From positions 216,001 to 280,000 of the forward strand of contig JAJEKV010000200.1 of assembly GCA_021234155.1 (NCBI GenBank): DNA of 64,000 nucleotides, read 5' to 3'. The DNA is from Isoetes taiwanensis. Taxonomy: Eukaryota; Streptophyta; Lycopodiopsida; Isoetales; Isoetaceae. Under the pieces are notes generated by a model that saw only the letters and a program-made list of their open reading frames with translations, did no database searches and had not been told where the DNA came from. A program made the translations under genes and the position numbers. Below are positions 22,631-33,449 of the stretch, in pieces. The stretch's first letter is position 1; every line of letters begins with the position of its first letter.

Positions 22631-22850
22631 CATGTACATACACATTTATTTTCTAATGATGTATACTTGTACAGTTTGACAGCATTCTTATTACTGCCAC
22701 GGTTTTTCCCTCGAAAACCCTTCGGGGCGAGGGTTTTTTAATAATAATAAATAATAAAAATTTTTAACGTCCTCGGGAGCCCGAAGGCTATGGGACAAGA
22801 ACCAAACAAGATTACATGTAAAAGTATTGCAGAATAGATGCCACTAAACG

Positions 22851-24110
22851 CTAGTGACACTCAATATGGTCTAAGAGCTCACGGATAAAATTCCCCAAGA
22901 TAGGCAATGTAGGATGATGTCGAAACAACTCATCCATGGGCAAGCTCCAGTCTAGCATGGGATATTTATCTCGCAAGGCCTTATGCCTCTGACAAAAATA
23001 TATGGCGTGTTTCTCGGTCTCAATGTCCTCCCCACAGACACAAAATCTTTGATCAGCCTCTATCTTTAACCACCTCCCTTTTTCAATCATCAGATTATGT
23101 GAGCTCATGCGCATACGTGCAATGGCCCGTATCTGCGCTGGAAACATGTTATGCAAACATAAGTAAAGGTTTTGTATGGCGTGAGTGCGTCGCGGGGTTA
23201 AAATCACGAAAGTAATATTGAAGTTTCTTTTTATTAGAAACTTCACAATAAGCCGTAAATGCTTGTGCTTTAAATCCCTGTGTATATGGGCGGACAGCTA
23301 AGTGAAGGCGAGCCAACCATCCCTGCAAATCCTTATACCAGCAATTCTTATTGTCTCTTTCAAGCTGCGCAGCAGCATTAAGAGTTTGTTCATGAGAGAA
23401 TCTTCGGTGGCCTGGCCTTTATGATCTAAATATCTCAATGTGTTGTTCATGGCCTGGATTTCCAGCGGGAAAGATCCACTGTCATACAAGAGAAGCTCAT
23501 AGGGAACGGCTCGTTTCACTTTTAAAGCCATATGGAGCCATGTTTTCTGAATAGCCTCAATCTCTTGCCACTTAGATCTACACAAGGAGGGGCCCCAAAT
23601 CTCGCTAGCGTATAAGATAACAGGAACAACTAAAGCATCAAATAACCTCTTCTTAAGCGGCCAGTAGACGATATGGGCATGTCGGCACAAATTCGCCATC
23701 GCATAGAATGCCTTCAAGGCAGCTGCAAGCCCCGACATCTACTTTTGTCCATGGCCTTCTCCCTGTGAACACTTCATGTCCCAAGTATTTATAGGATTGG
23801 GCTTTTTCAATAAGTTCTCCCTGATAAAGCAAAGCTTCCGGCTGCCTCCCAAAGCCCAACACCTTGGTCTTCCCCAGATTAACTGTGAGACCGAACTGAG
23901 AACAGAATTCCTGTAAAACATCTATTTGTTTTTGTAAATCAGCCATTGTATGTGAACACAGAAGCAAATCATCTGCATACAAGAGGAGGATCACAAGCTC
24001 ATGAAATAAACGAGGGAAATTGCATCCGGATTGTCGAAGAAAACTCTCCAATTGATCAATGTAAAGTCCGAACAAGGTCGGAGAAAGCGTGCATCCCCTG
24101 CTTTCACGCC
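22851..24110 (-). pseudogene. LINE-3 RT palm and C-terminus, frameshifted
   Basis: Three open pieces continue the protein: 23653-24075 with LFGLYIDQLESFL and LLYADDLLLCS (YADD active site) and KYLGHEV; 23298-23738 with LLYASEIWGPSLCRSKWQEI; 22851-23246 with LCLHNMFPAQIRAIARMRMS and FCVCGEDIETEKHAIYFC (zinc knuckle), ending LDHIECH. Frame breaks lie near 24170, 24085, 23730 and 23290. This copy cannot make a working ORF2. Confidence 0.85.
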
Positions 24111-24162
24111 AATATCACTTATAATCACATCGGACCTGCCACGGGGAGTTACCACCCTTCCC

Positions 24163-26019
24163 CTACGGATTCATAAAGTCTCCCAATAGCGGAACCCAAT
24201 AAGAAGGAACACCAAGCTGGATAAGACGGTCAAGAAGTTTCTGGCGAGGTACCGTGTCGAATGCTTTGGCAAAGTCGACAAAGCAACACAGCAACGGTTT
24301 CCCCTGGGATCTCGATTCTTCTATCATGGTCCTTAATGTGAGTAAGTGATCAAGAGTAGAAAACCCCCTTCTGAAGCCCGCTTGCCCTCTTGCTCTGATA
24401 TCATGTTTTTCGGCCCATTCTGTGAGTTTTAGATCGAAGATTTTCCCAAAGAGCTTCGCTAGTACCGGGCTCACCATAACACTTCTATAATTATTAGGGA
24501 GCAACAGGTCTCCATGCTTATGTATTGGGTGAATGAGACTTGTCGTCCAAGCATCTGGGAAGCCATCTATAATGGCTTGATTAAATAATGCTGAAACCAA
24601 TTCAGCTAGCTCCATTCCTCCATCCTTAAGGTGTTCAGATATTAACCCGTCAATATCTTGAGCTTTGCCATAAGCTAAATTTGCAATTCCCTGTTTCACA
24701 TCATCCACTGAAACCACAAAATCAGGTTTGGCTTCATCCGGCAAGCGAAGTTTAGCCTCACCTTTGAAATACAAGTGAACCACGTAAGCTTTCCATACAT
24801 GGAGATCAGTAAGGGCGAGTTCTTTATTTGGAGGAGAGAGCTTCTTCCAGAACCATTTTCCAGAGCCCTTTGCTTTATTTTCCAATTCTAATTGTTGTGC
24901 ATGCATCCACACTTGCTTCTTTCTCTTAACTAGTCTTTTATATGCTTGCAGTTTCGCCGGGCAATCAATGTGCCTCTTTGCCAATTTCAGCTCCTGATCA
25001 TACCATGTATTCCTTGGTTGTGAGCTTGTATGCTTATGGTAAACACCATAAACCTTTTGAGAGCTTTTGACCAGTAGCCTATTAAGCGCAGCCGCCTTGG
25101 CATGGATATTACAAAGAGATTTGATATCAGGAATTTCTTTGATCACTTCATGATAGAAATCAAGTTTATGGGAGTCTTTATATTTGGCCCTGATCCTGTG
25201 ATTAAAAGCTTGCTGATTGCTATGCGCAGCCAACTCAACAAGAATTGGAGCATGGTCGCTATCTGGTGTAAAGTGTCCAATCCGAAAGGCTTGGATCATA
25301 TTAAGCATGCGAGGCTCTCCAATTAGATAGTCAATGACTGAAAACGTGAACTCCTTTTTGGTTTCATTCCTAAATGTGTAGCTATCCGACCCTGGATGAC
25401 TAATGCCATTGAATATTATCATATTGAGAGAAGCACAAAGGTTCAAAACCTGCTGGCCTGCTGCATTAGTCTCTTTATGACAGCTCTTGCGAGCGAAATC
25501 AGCCCAATGATCTACCTGCAACACGCCTGGCTCTGATTCAACATACACCTTCGGAGCTTGAAGTTCTCCAGTCCATCCATTTAAGTTTCCCATTAATAAT
25601 ACATCATGTATCTGCTGCCATTCTAAAATTTTAAGGCCTAATTTAGCGAGTGACCCATCTGCATTTTGATAAATGGATGGAGAAATGTAGCATGCTGCCA
25701 AAACCGTGTCACGCATGGTGAGCAGCCGGGATGCCTTAATTTTTAATGCCATAACCTGTTTGTCTTCCTCATCTTTGTACACCATAGAAGTATGACCTGC
25801 TATTCTAGAGTGCACGTAGCAAGCTATGCCGCCATAAGGACGGCCTCTATGTGGTTTGGGATTCCACAATGAATGCAATTCATACTGTTTTATATTCGGT
25901 AACCTGCTCATACGATGTTCCCAAGTTTCTAACAACAACAAAATATCTAACTCCTCAGCCTCCAAAAACTTCAAACTACTACAAACCTTTTTTGATCCTT
26001 TGATGTTCCAGCATCCCAC
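24163..26019 (-). pseudogene. LINE-3 endonuclease and N-terminal RT, 618-codon open frame
   Basis: The frame starts MGCWNIKGSK and has LLLLETWEH, CYVHSRIAG, LLMGNLNGWTG, then SDHAPILVEL (SDH motif), and RT blocks AYGKAQDIDGLISEHLKDGG, LPNNYRSVMVSPVLAKLFG, AGFRRGFSTLDHLLTLRTMI and CCFVDFAKAFDTVPRQKL. The canonical endonuclease GDFN is GNLN here, which replaces a catalytic Asp. The frame is lost after WVPLLGDFMNP, where the RT palm should continue. Confidence 0.88.
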
Positions 26020-26182
26020 AGAGACTGCGGCAGGCTTATGTGCAAGCCTGCCCAGGAGTTTTTTTTAACCCGGACAGTAATAAGTTTGCTGCGCTCCTTC
26101 TGGGTCCCATAGACCGATTGGTCTCAGTGGACGATAAAAAACTATTCTTATTCTTATTCTTATTCTTATTCTTATTCTTATT

Positions 26183-27060
26183 GAAAAGCTATATTTGATT
26201 TTGTAAGTGTTGTCAAATGACTTGCTATTGTAGAGAAACTTTTGATAAATTCCTAAAGAACCCTGCAAGTCCTAAGAATGAGCGCACTTGTTTTGGGTTT
26301 TTAGGAACTGGCCATTCTCTTACTGCCTCAACCTTCTTGGGGTCCGGTTTAATTCCCTCAGCTGAAACAATATGACCTAAATAATCCATTTCGGTGCTAC
26401 AAAATGAACACTTGACTTTCTCAGCATAAAATTTTTCTCTTTTTAAAATACCCAACACAATTCTCAGATGTTCTCTATGCTCTTCCAAATTCTTTGAATA
26501 AATAACTATGTCGTCAAAGAACACGAGGACAAAATTACCAAGATATTCACGAAAAAGATCGTTCATTAGACACTGAAAAGTTGCTGGTGCATTTGTCAAA
26601 CCAAAAGGTATAACCACAAATTCAAAGTGACCATATCTTGTAGAAAAAGCTGTTTTGGGTATGTCACTCTCTTTGATTCTTATCTGGTGATATCCCGATC
26701 TAAGATCTATCTTTGAAAATAATGAAGCTCCTTGAAGTTGATCAAATAAGTCATCTATTCCAGGCAATGGATATTTATTCTTAATTGTGATATCATTTAA
26801 TTGCCTATAATCAACACATATACGCATAGAACCATCTTTTTTCTTAACAAATAATACTGGAGCACCAAAAGGTGAAATACTAGGCTGTATGTATCCCTGA
26901 TCTAAAAGTTCTTTTAACTGATTTTTTTTAATCCCACTAACTCTGTCAAAGCAAATCTATATGGAGCTTTTGATGGAGAGGAAGCTCCTGGAACCAATTC
27001 AATCGCATGATCAACATATCTTCGAGGAGGTAACTCCGTCAACTCTTTCTCCTGGTCCTT
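26183..27060 (-). pseudogene. Gypsy reverse transcriptase, broken
   Basis: The frame 26225-26827 holds [20 protein letters not shown], then [27 protein letters not shown] and [11 protein letters not shown] (active site FFDD in place of YVDD) and FLGLAGFFR. Upstream, in other frames, are VDHAIELVPGASP, PYRFA and [18 protein letters not shown] (26830-27040). The final residues [20 protein letters not shown] (26190-26260) continue directly into the RNase H at 18249 once the LINE block is removed. Confidence 0.88.
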
Positions 27061-27894
27061 TGAGTATAAGCAGTCTCAACCTTTCATGCTTCCTAATTGA
27101 CCTCTTGATTTGCTTGCGACTAATGGGTTTGGTTAACATTAAGGTCTTTAGAATAATGTATGTTTCTCATCCTTATTGCTAGAACCATTGCATTTCATAC
27201 ACTCTACATCTTGACCTTCCAACTGCACAATAAATGCAAAATTAAACTGCACTTCATTCACAACTACTACCATTTTCAATAATCGACTAATACCCTAAAC
27301 CTATGGTACGTAATTCCATCTACATACTCCATGATATCGACCTATTCCATCCCATCTATTCATTCCATTCCATCCCATTCCCCGTGATCCTACCTATTAC
27401 ATTCTATAAATAACCCATTCCATTCCACCTATGCATTTCATTGCATCTATTCATTTTGCACGTCCATGATTAATGCCCAGCATCGCCGGGCACACGTTTC
27501 TAGTTCATGCTTAAAGCAAAAATCGTATAAAACGTATAAAACTAGCAGTATAAAAAACTAAGACAGAGCGATTTGCTAATAAAAGACCATATCTATTTCG
27601 CCTATAGCGAGGATTGAACCCTCACCATCTATATGAAAGATAAATGCTCTAACAACAACCCAATATTAATATGCTAACATTATTGCCGACAAAGTATATA
27701 CGAGCCGTAGCAACCAACATGCATGAGACAGGAGCTTAGCATAGCTTAGCTTAGCTTATGTGTTCTTTGTCCCGCACCAGCGAAGACTGTGATGAACCGG
27801 AAATGCTTCTAAACGAGAAAGGGGACTCAGGAAAACTTTGGATTGAACCAACCTCTTCTTCTCAAATTTGTAATGCATTTAAATGGTTAATAAT
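27061..27894. other. Degraded gypsy interior with a tRNA-like arm
   Basis: This follows the RT start on -. Traces such as LMLTKPISRKQIKRSIRK and VQLEGQDVECMKC suggest protease-region sequence. 27330-27450 is rich in ATTCCATTCC/CATCC. At 27600-27665 on -, GTTAGAGC, a five-base-pair anticodon-like arm and GAGGGTTCAATCCTC form a tRNA D/anticodon/T-arm pattern, but a matching 5' acceptor strand is not clear. Gag is not recognisable. Confidence 0.4.
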
Positions 27895-28501
27895 TGTTAG
27901 TATCAAGATTAATCCTATGATTCTCAAATATAAGACAAAACTCTATTATGGATGTGTTTGGTTTAACTTTCCCTTGAACTATATTTCATCCATATAACAT
28001 TAGCATTCGAAACCATTAAGGAAATCATTGTTCACAATGCATTATACAAATCACTGTAGCAATGGGAAATCCTCGACAACTCAGGCATCGAATTCAACGA
28101 CATTCGATCCACTTCTGCACTCTGATGCTTCCGTTATCACTTCCCCCTGCATCTCCATCTATTTGTAATCACCAAGCTGCTGGATCCGATCGGCAAGCCA
28201 TTGCATTCGGATTTCTATATATGTCTTCCTTATCTGCACAATATCCCATATTTTCAATCACAATATATCCCACATGCATATCCAGCCTCGACCATTGGAA
28301 ACACTATTCATAATAATATTTGCATGATTGTAAGGTTACAATCATGCCCTAAACCATTAACCATTTCCCTTTTATGAATAGACCTAGGCTTGAGTTCTTC
28401 AAGAATACGTTTTCCCTGAGTGTTGCCTTCATATACAACTTGAGCTAAACTTCAACTGCATAACTTAGACTTGCACTAAAATAACATGACACCATTTAAC
28501 A
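27895..28501 (-). repeat. Copia 3' LTR (607 bp)
   Basis: Nearly identical to 32675-33291. The pol stop codon (28496-28498) lies within its first bases on -. A purine run GAAGGGAAAG (28503-28512) just upstream is the likely polypurine tract. Confidence 0.95.
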
Positions 28502-31111
28502 CTTTCCCTTCATGTTATTTTCCCTGCAACTGATCATTTGTCTCAGTCTACTGAATTTTAACTCTGTCAAGGCCTTTGTCAAAATATCTGCTAACTGCAT
28601 GTCAGTTTGAACATATTGTAGTTCAATAATTCTTTTCTTGACCAAGTCCCTTATAAAATGCATCTCCAGCTCGATATGCTTTGTTCTTTCATGTTGTATA
28701 GGATTTTTAGTCATTCCTATACAACTGAGACTGTCAGAGAACAATTGCAAAGGTTTTCTTTGCTCTATACCTAGTTCTTGTAGCAACCTTTCACTCCATA
28801 CTATTTCTTTAGCAGCTAGGGTTGCAGCTGCATATTCTGCTTCTGCAGAAGAAAGTGCTATTGCTTTTTGCTTCCTGCATTTCCATGAAATTGGCCCTCC
28901 CCCTAGCATGCAAATAACTCCTGAAGTTGATTTCCTTTCATCAGGGTCCCCACCCCAATCTGAATCACAGTAAGATAGCAACTCCATGTTATCAGAATTA
29001 AATTGTATCCCAAAGTCTATAGTTCCTTTCAAATATCTCAGTACCCTCTTGGCTGCTTGCCAGTGCTCTTTTTCAAAGTTATGACAGTACCTACTTAGAA
29101 TATTGACTGCAAACGAAATATCTGGTCTCGTACAGTTAGATAAATATAGTAAGCAGCCAACTAACTCTTGATATGGAATGTTTTCCATTTCTGACCTATC
29201 ATCATTCAAATTCAAAGTTAGTTTGTTACCTGGAACCATGGGAGTTTTTACCACCTTACAATCTTCCATGTTGAATCTTTTGAGCATACCTGCAATATTC
29301 TGACCTTGTGTTAAAGCAAGAACCTGTTTGTCTCTATCTCTAGAGACTTCAATTCCCAAAAACTTTTTTAGTTCACCCAGGTCAGTCATTTTAAACCGAT
29401 TCTTGAGAATGTCTTTGCATTTTTGTAGCACATCAAGATTGCTACTAATCATCACATTGTCATCTACATATAGTGCAATATAGCATACTTCATTCCCATC
29501 CTTAAACAAATAAATATTTCCATCATCCTTTAGTTTTATAAACCCTTGTTCCCTTAAATATGAGTCCATGCAAATATACCATTGCCTTGGTGATTGTCTC
29601 AGCCCATAGACAGCCTTTTTAAGTTTCCAGACTTTGTCTTTCCCTTGCTCAAAGCCAGGGGGTTGCATCATGTAGATATCCTCCTCCAAGTCAGCATTCA
29701 AGAAGGCAGTAGACACATCCATATGATGTATTTCAAAGTTCTTGGCATTTGCTACTGCCAACAACATTCTGATACTTGTCATTTTGACTATAGGGGAAAA
29801 AGTTTCCTCATAGTCAATTCCCTTTTTCTGTGTGTATCCCTGTGCTACTAATCGAGCTTTATGCTTTAATGAGTGGGTTTGTACTCCTTGCTTAATTTTA
29901 AATATCCATTTACATCCCACTGCATGTCTACCTTCAGGCAAGTTTACAAGCTCATATGTTCCTGTTCTTCTAAATGCATCCAGCTCATCATTCATGGCAG
30001 TTTTCCATTTTTCTGCATCAACAACATTTATAGCTTCCTTATAAGACTTTGGTGCTTCAGTATCCAGCAATGCAAGAATTTCAACAAGATTTACATTTGC
30101 TACTTCACCTTGTATTCTCTTACTTCTACCTGTGTTATCTCTTCCAAATCTTTCATGATCAACATTAGCCTCTTGTTGCAAGATCTGTGCTGCAGTTCTT
30201 CTACCAGCCTTTGGCTGAGTTATCTCCTTTTCCACAGTATCAGCAATAATATCTGAAGTATTTTCAGTGCCAACTTGATGAGTAGAGAGTTTGTTGATAT
30301 CCTGCTCATCATCATCATCATCCTCAACAAAATTGGTATTCAATTTCTGAACTTCCTTTTCTTTAGAGTTAACAGAGAAAAACTTTATGTTTTTATAAGA
30401 TTGAGATTCATCAAAAGTAACATCTCTACTGATCAAAATCTTTTTCCTTTGTGGATCAAATAGCCTATATGCCTTGGATTCTTGATCATATCCTACAAGA
30501 AAAGCTATTCTTGCTCGATCATCTAATTTTAACCTTTGTTGTTTTGGCATATGAACAAAACCTAGACAACCAAAAACTTTTAGTGTCTCATAGTTTGGTT
30601 TAACTCCTGACCACAGTTCCTCTGGGGTCATTCCACTGAGTGCTCTACTTGGTAGCATATTTTGAACTTTCACTGCTGTTAGAACAGCCTCCTCCCACAA
30701 ATAATTGGGTAGCCCTGTGTGTTTTATCATAGCCCTGACTGCATTCAAAATTGTCCTATTTTTCCTTTCAGCAATGCCATTAGTTTGTGGCGAAAAACTA
30801 CATGTAATTTGTCTTTTTATTCCCCTTACCTTACAAAACTTGACAAACTCAGATGACATGAACTCTCCACCACGGTCAGATCGAATACATTTCACTTTTT
30901 TCCCTGTTTCTAATTCCACTTCTGCAGCAAACATTTTATAAGCCTCAAAGGCTTGATCTTTAGTTCTAAGACACATGCATGTTGTCTTTCTACTAAAGTC
31001 ATCAATAAAGGTAATGAAATACCTTTTTCCTGATATTCCTCTAACATTAAGAGGGCCACAGAGATCTGTATGCACTAGCTCCAACACCTTGCATGTTTTC
31101 CTAGCATGCAA
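28496..31111 (-). CDS. Copia integrase-RT-RNase H (871 aa)
   Basis: A long open frame. Integrase core acidic residues are visible in FIDDFSRK, RSDRGGEF and NGIAERKNRT. RT follows with WKTAMNDELDAF, CKWIFKIK, MDVSTAFLNADLEEDIYM, YGLRQSPRQWY and LYVDDNVM (YVDD active site). RNase H has YCDSDWGGDPDERKSTSG and SSAEAEYAA, and the end is QTDMQLADILTKAL. All catalytic motifs are retained, but without the integrase zinc finger in frame it may not act in cis. The frame runs through the polypurine tract into the LTR. Confidence 0.95.
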   Translation of the reverse strand: MHARKTCKVLELVHTDLCGPLNVRGISGKRYFITFIDDFSRKTTCMCLRTKDQAFEAYKMFAAEVELETGKKVKCIRSDRGGEFMSSEFVKFCKVRGIKRQITCSFSPQTNGIAERKNRTILNAVRAMIKHTGLPNYLWEEAVLTAVKVQNMLPSRALSGMTPEELWSGVKPNYETLKVFGCLGFVHMPKQQRLKLDDRARIAFLVGYDQESKAYRLFDPQRKKILISRDVTFDESQSYKNIKFFSVNSKEKEVQKLNTNFVEDDDDDEQDINKLSTHQVGTENTSDIIADTVEKEITQPKAGRRTAAQILQQEANVDHERFGRDNTGRSKRIQGEVANVNLVEILALLDTEAPKSYKEAINVVDAEKWKTAMNDELDAFRRTGTYELVNLPEGRHAVGCKWIFKIKQGVQTHSLKHKARLVAQGYTQKKGIDYEETFSPIVKMTSIRMLLAVANAKNFEIHHMDVSTAFLNADLEEDIYMMQPPGFEQGKDKVWKLKKAVYGLRQSPRQWYICMDSYLREQGFIKLKDDGNIYLFKDGNEVCYIALYVDDNVMISSNLDVLQKCKDILKNRFKMTDLGELKKFLGIEVSRDRDKQVLALTQGQNIAGMLKRFNMEDCKVVKTPMVPGNKLTLNLNDDRSEMENIPYQELVGCLLYLSNCTRPDISFAVNILSRYCHNFEKEHWQAAKRVLRYLKGTIDFGIQFNSDNMELLSYCDSDWGGDPDERKSTSGVICMLGGGPISWKCRKQKAIALSSAEAEYAAATLAAKEIVWSERLLQELGIEQRKPLQLFSDSLSCIGMTKNPIQHERTKHIELEMHFIRDLVKKRIIELQYVQTDMQLADILTKALTELKFSRLRQMISCRENNMKGKC

Positions 31112-31260
31112 CCTAGGCAGATTCTTGGCTCATCAACTCCATTTTTTGCTTTAATTATTTTTTGTTTGATCATAGTATCTATGGTGCTATGATTGACATG
31201 ACATAACCTCAGATGCCAAGTGTCCATATCTGGAATCATAACAGAATTAACACAGGGCAA
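31075..31260 (-). pseudogene. Copia GAG-pre-integrase (HHCC) segment, out of frame
   Basis: The piece reads DTWHLRLCHVNHSTIDTM, then CLGCMLGKHAR: the His-His-Cys-Cys zinc-binding start of integrase. It is shifted against gag upstream, and ends at CWS with a stop. The normal linker before LELVHTDLCGP is missing, so a small deletion is likely in addition to the frameshift. Confidence 0.88.
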
Positions 31261-32660
31261 ACCAATGCAAACAAATTACCAAATCTTCTGCCAAGAAATT
31301 TGATCTCATTATTCAAAAGCACTTTACATTGATACTTGTCAAAAACAACAGTGTAGTCCATGTCTACTAACTGTGCAACAGAAATTAAATTTCTGACTAG
31401 TGAAGGTACACACAAAACATCCTTCAAGTTTACTGCTCTCCCTTGAAGATCAAACAATTCTAACATTCCCGTGCATTGAACATCTTGCAATTTCCCATTT
31501 CCCAACTTGATATGCTTAATTCTTCCTTCTTTTTCCTCCTTGAATAATTTGGCTGAGCTGGTCACGGATTTTTCTGCTCCACTATCTAATATTAACATTT
31601 CATCATCATTGTTAGATTTTTCTTTTGAAACAACCAAAATGTCATAATTGCTTACCTCAGCATCTTCATCCTCTTCACTTGATTCTTCTTCAATGTCTTG
31701 CACCAAATTTACAGCAGACCTTTGTGTATCAGGATTTCTTCCTCGACCTCTAGAATAATTTCTTCCTCTACTTGGTCTGCCTCTATTTATTTTTCTGCTT
31801 GAGCACTTGTTTGCAAAGTGACCTCTTCCTCCACAGTTAAAGCACTCAACCTCTTTCAATTTAGGGCAATTTATTTTTAAATGCCCTTTGGCTTTGCAGT
31901 GAAAACAAGGACCTATTTCACTCTTATCTTTAGCACTTTTTCCTGAAAACTTTGCTTTGCCCTTACCTGCATACAACACTTCAACATTATCTTCAATATC
32001 ATCATCATATAATACCTTATTTTGTTCAAACTCTGTTCGGATCATTTCTTCTGCTGCCTCTCTGGTTTTGGCCACATTCCTAATAAGAGTTGACAACTGC
32101 TTGTTCCCCTCAACTGCTCTTGCCACATGCAATAATTTTTGCTGCTCAGTCAGCAACACCCCAGCACCTTCTAAGTCTGCCACAATGTTATCGAACTTAG
32201 AGAAAAACTTTGGTAAGTCATCACCTTCTTTTACTCTTAGCATCCTAAGTGCCTTATCGAGAACATCAATCTGAGATGATGTTTTTTCCTCATAGTTCTT
32301 GAGCAGGAACTTCCAAATATCATTAGGGGACTTTCCCCTTATCTTCAGCAAAATTGAAGCCCCAACTTTGCTGGTCAAAATACCATAAGCTTCACGAAGT
32401 TTAACAACTTCATCTTTACCACTTTTACTTGAGTCTACTTCACCAGACTCCCCAGAAGTTTCACCAGATTTTCCAGAGGTAGAACTTCTTCTTGCAGCCA
32501 CAGAGACTGCATCCCCACTTGAACTAGTTCCTTGAACTAATTCCCAGAGTCCTTCATTTTCTAGAACATTTTTGATTTGTTCCTTCCAAATCTGAAAGCC
32601 TGGTCCCCCTTCATACACTGCAATAGAGTTCAACAACCCTGCTCCAAACCTGCTTGACAT
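31236..32660 (-). CDS. Copia gag-protease (474 aa)
   Basis: The frame starts MSSRFGAGLLNSIAVYEGG right at the primer site. It has a UBN2-type gag region, then two CCHC knuckles (CFHCKAKGHLKINC and CFNCGGRGHFANKC), an Arg/Gly stretch, and the protease LDSGAEKSVTS (Asp-Ser-Gly class). It ends prematurely at LFALVCPVLILL, where a one-base shift would continue into MPCVNSVMIPDMDTW. The gag and protease portions look intact. Confidence 0.92.
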   Translation of the reverse strand: MSSRFGAGLLNSIAVYEGGPGFQIWKEQIKNVLENEGLWELVQGTSSSGDAVSVAARRSSTSGKSGETSGESGEVDSSKSGKDEVVKLREAYGILTSKVGASILLKIRGKSPNDIWKFLLKNYEEKTSSQIDVLDKALRMLRVKEGDDLPKFFSKFDNIVADLEGAGVLLTEQQKLLHVARAVEGNKQLSTLIRNVAKTREAAEEMIRTEFEQNKVLYDDDIEDNVEVLYAGKGKAKFSGKSAKDKSEIGPCFHCKAKGHLKINCPKLKEVECFNCGGRGHFANKCSSRKINRGRPSRGRNYSRGRGRNPDTQRSAVNLVQDIEEESSEEDEDAEVSNYDILVVSKEKSNNDDEMLILDSGAEKSVTSSAKLFKEEKEGRIKHIKLGNGKLQDVQCTGMLELFDLQGRAVNLKDVLCVPSLVRNLISVAQLVDMDYTVVFDKYQCKVLLNNEIKFLGRRFGNLFALVCPVLILL

Positions 32661-32673
32661 GGCTCTGATACCA
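32661..32673 (-). promoter_or_regulatory. Copia primer-binding site (initiator tRNA-Met)
   Basis: On - the bases next to the 5' LTR read TGGTATCAGAGCC, complementary to the 3' end of plant initiator tRNA-Met, which primes minus-strand synthesis. Gag starts within it or directly after it (ATG at 32658-32660). Confidence 0.92.
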
Positions 32674-32674
32674 C

Positions 32675-33291
32675 TGTTAGTATCAAGATTAATCCTATGA
32701 TTCTCAAATATAAGACAAAACTCTATTATGGATGTGTTTGGTTTAACTTTCCCTTGAACTATATTTCATCCATATAACATTAGCATTCGAAACCATTAAG
32801 GAAATCATAGGAAATCATTGTTCACAGTGCATTATACAAATCACTGTAGCAATGGGAAATCCTCGACAACTCAGGCATCGAATTCAACGACATTCGATCC
32901 ACTTCTGCACTCTGATGCTTCCGTTATCACTTCCCCCTGCATCTCCATCTATTTGTAATCACCAAGCTGCTGGATCCGATCGGCAAGCCATTGCATTCGG
33001 ATTTCTATATACGTCTTCCTTATCTGCACAATATCCCATATTTTCAATCACAATATATCCCACATGCATATCCAGCCTCGACCATTGGAAACACTATTCA
33101 TAATAATATTTGCATGATTGTAAGGTTACAATCATGCCCTAAACCATTAACCATTTCCCTTTTATGAATAGACCTAGGCTTGAGTTCTTCAAGAATACGT
33201 TTTCCCTGAGTGTTGCCTTCATATACAACTTGAGCTAAACTTCAACTGCATAACTTAGACTTGCACTAAAATAACATGACACCATTTAACA
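32675..33291 (-). repeat. Copia 5' LTR (617 bp)
   Basis: It carries a 10-bp tandem duplication (AGGAAATCAT near 32810) absent from the partner. Transcription of the element should start here on -. Confidence 0.95.
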
Positions 33292-33449
33292 ATAATATGA
33301 AGCTTTAGTTTATAGATTATTAAAAGAAGGTATGGCTGATAACGGGTTATATGCAGTTACAGCAAAATCGAACTAATTAGCAAAATGGGTTGCTTGTGGA
33401 CAACCCGGATTGATCTGTGGCTGGCCGATTTCCATCTGAATTTAGTCAT

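Larger units (their letters stand above)
22741..26052 (-). mobile_element. LINE-3: second L1-type LINE, inserted in LINE-1 3' UTR
   Basis: It is opposite in strand to LINE-1 and starts just before the endonuclease (GRLAHKPAAVSVGCWNIKG), so it is 5'-truncated. At its 3' end, on -, are CCCATAGCC, an AGCC-TTCG-GGCT hairpin (22778-22789), GACGTTAAAA and an (ATT)n tail at 22741-22765. The flanking LINE-1 sequence repeats as GTTTTTTAA (22733-22742) and TTTTTTTTAA (26053-26068), consistent with a short target duplication. The protein is clearly a different subfamily from LINE-1. Confidence 0.85.
18250..26182 (+). mobile_element. LINE-1: L1-type LINE, 5'-truncated, itself carrying two insertions
   Basis: It starts inside ORF1 and runs through endonuclease, RT and a C-terminal zinc knuckle (stop 22628-22630). 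Its 3' UTR has a CCCTCG...CGAGGG hairpin (22708-22733), is interrupted by LINE-3 at 22741-26052, and resumes at 26053 with TTTTAACCCGGACAGTAATA. It then has an AGACC-GATT-GGTCT hairpin (26111-26124), ACGATAAAAA and a (TTATTC)n tail. The gypsy host joins cleanly (SFEQESTF) when it is removed. Any target-site duplication is very short (about GAA). Confidence 0.85.
27895..33291 (-). mobile_element. Ty1/copia LTR retrotransposon, young, coding frames broken
   Basis: LTRs 27895-28501 and 32675-33291 start TGTTAG and end TAACA, and are flanked by a perfect 5-bp duplication ATAAT (27890-27894 and 33292-33296). The element has an initiator-tRNA-Met primer site, gag-protease and integrase-RT-RNase H on -. 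The LTRs differ by two substitutions and one 10-bp tandem duplication that I can see, so insertion is recent. It lies inside the gypsy element. The coding region is split by two frame disruptions. Confidence 0.95.

Noticed and set aside
27600-27665. Functional tRNA gene on -
   Set aside because: D, anticodon and T arms are suggested, but the 5' acceptor strand does not pair and the anticodon depends on the register chosen.
28062-28313. 83-codon + ORF repeated at 32852-33103
   Set aside because: It lies within the two copia LTRs, antisense to the element, and repeats only because the LTRs are copies.
28638-28973. 111-codon + ORF and several neighbours to 30941
   Set aside because: Antisense shadows of the copia pol gene, which has clear motifs on -.
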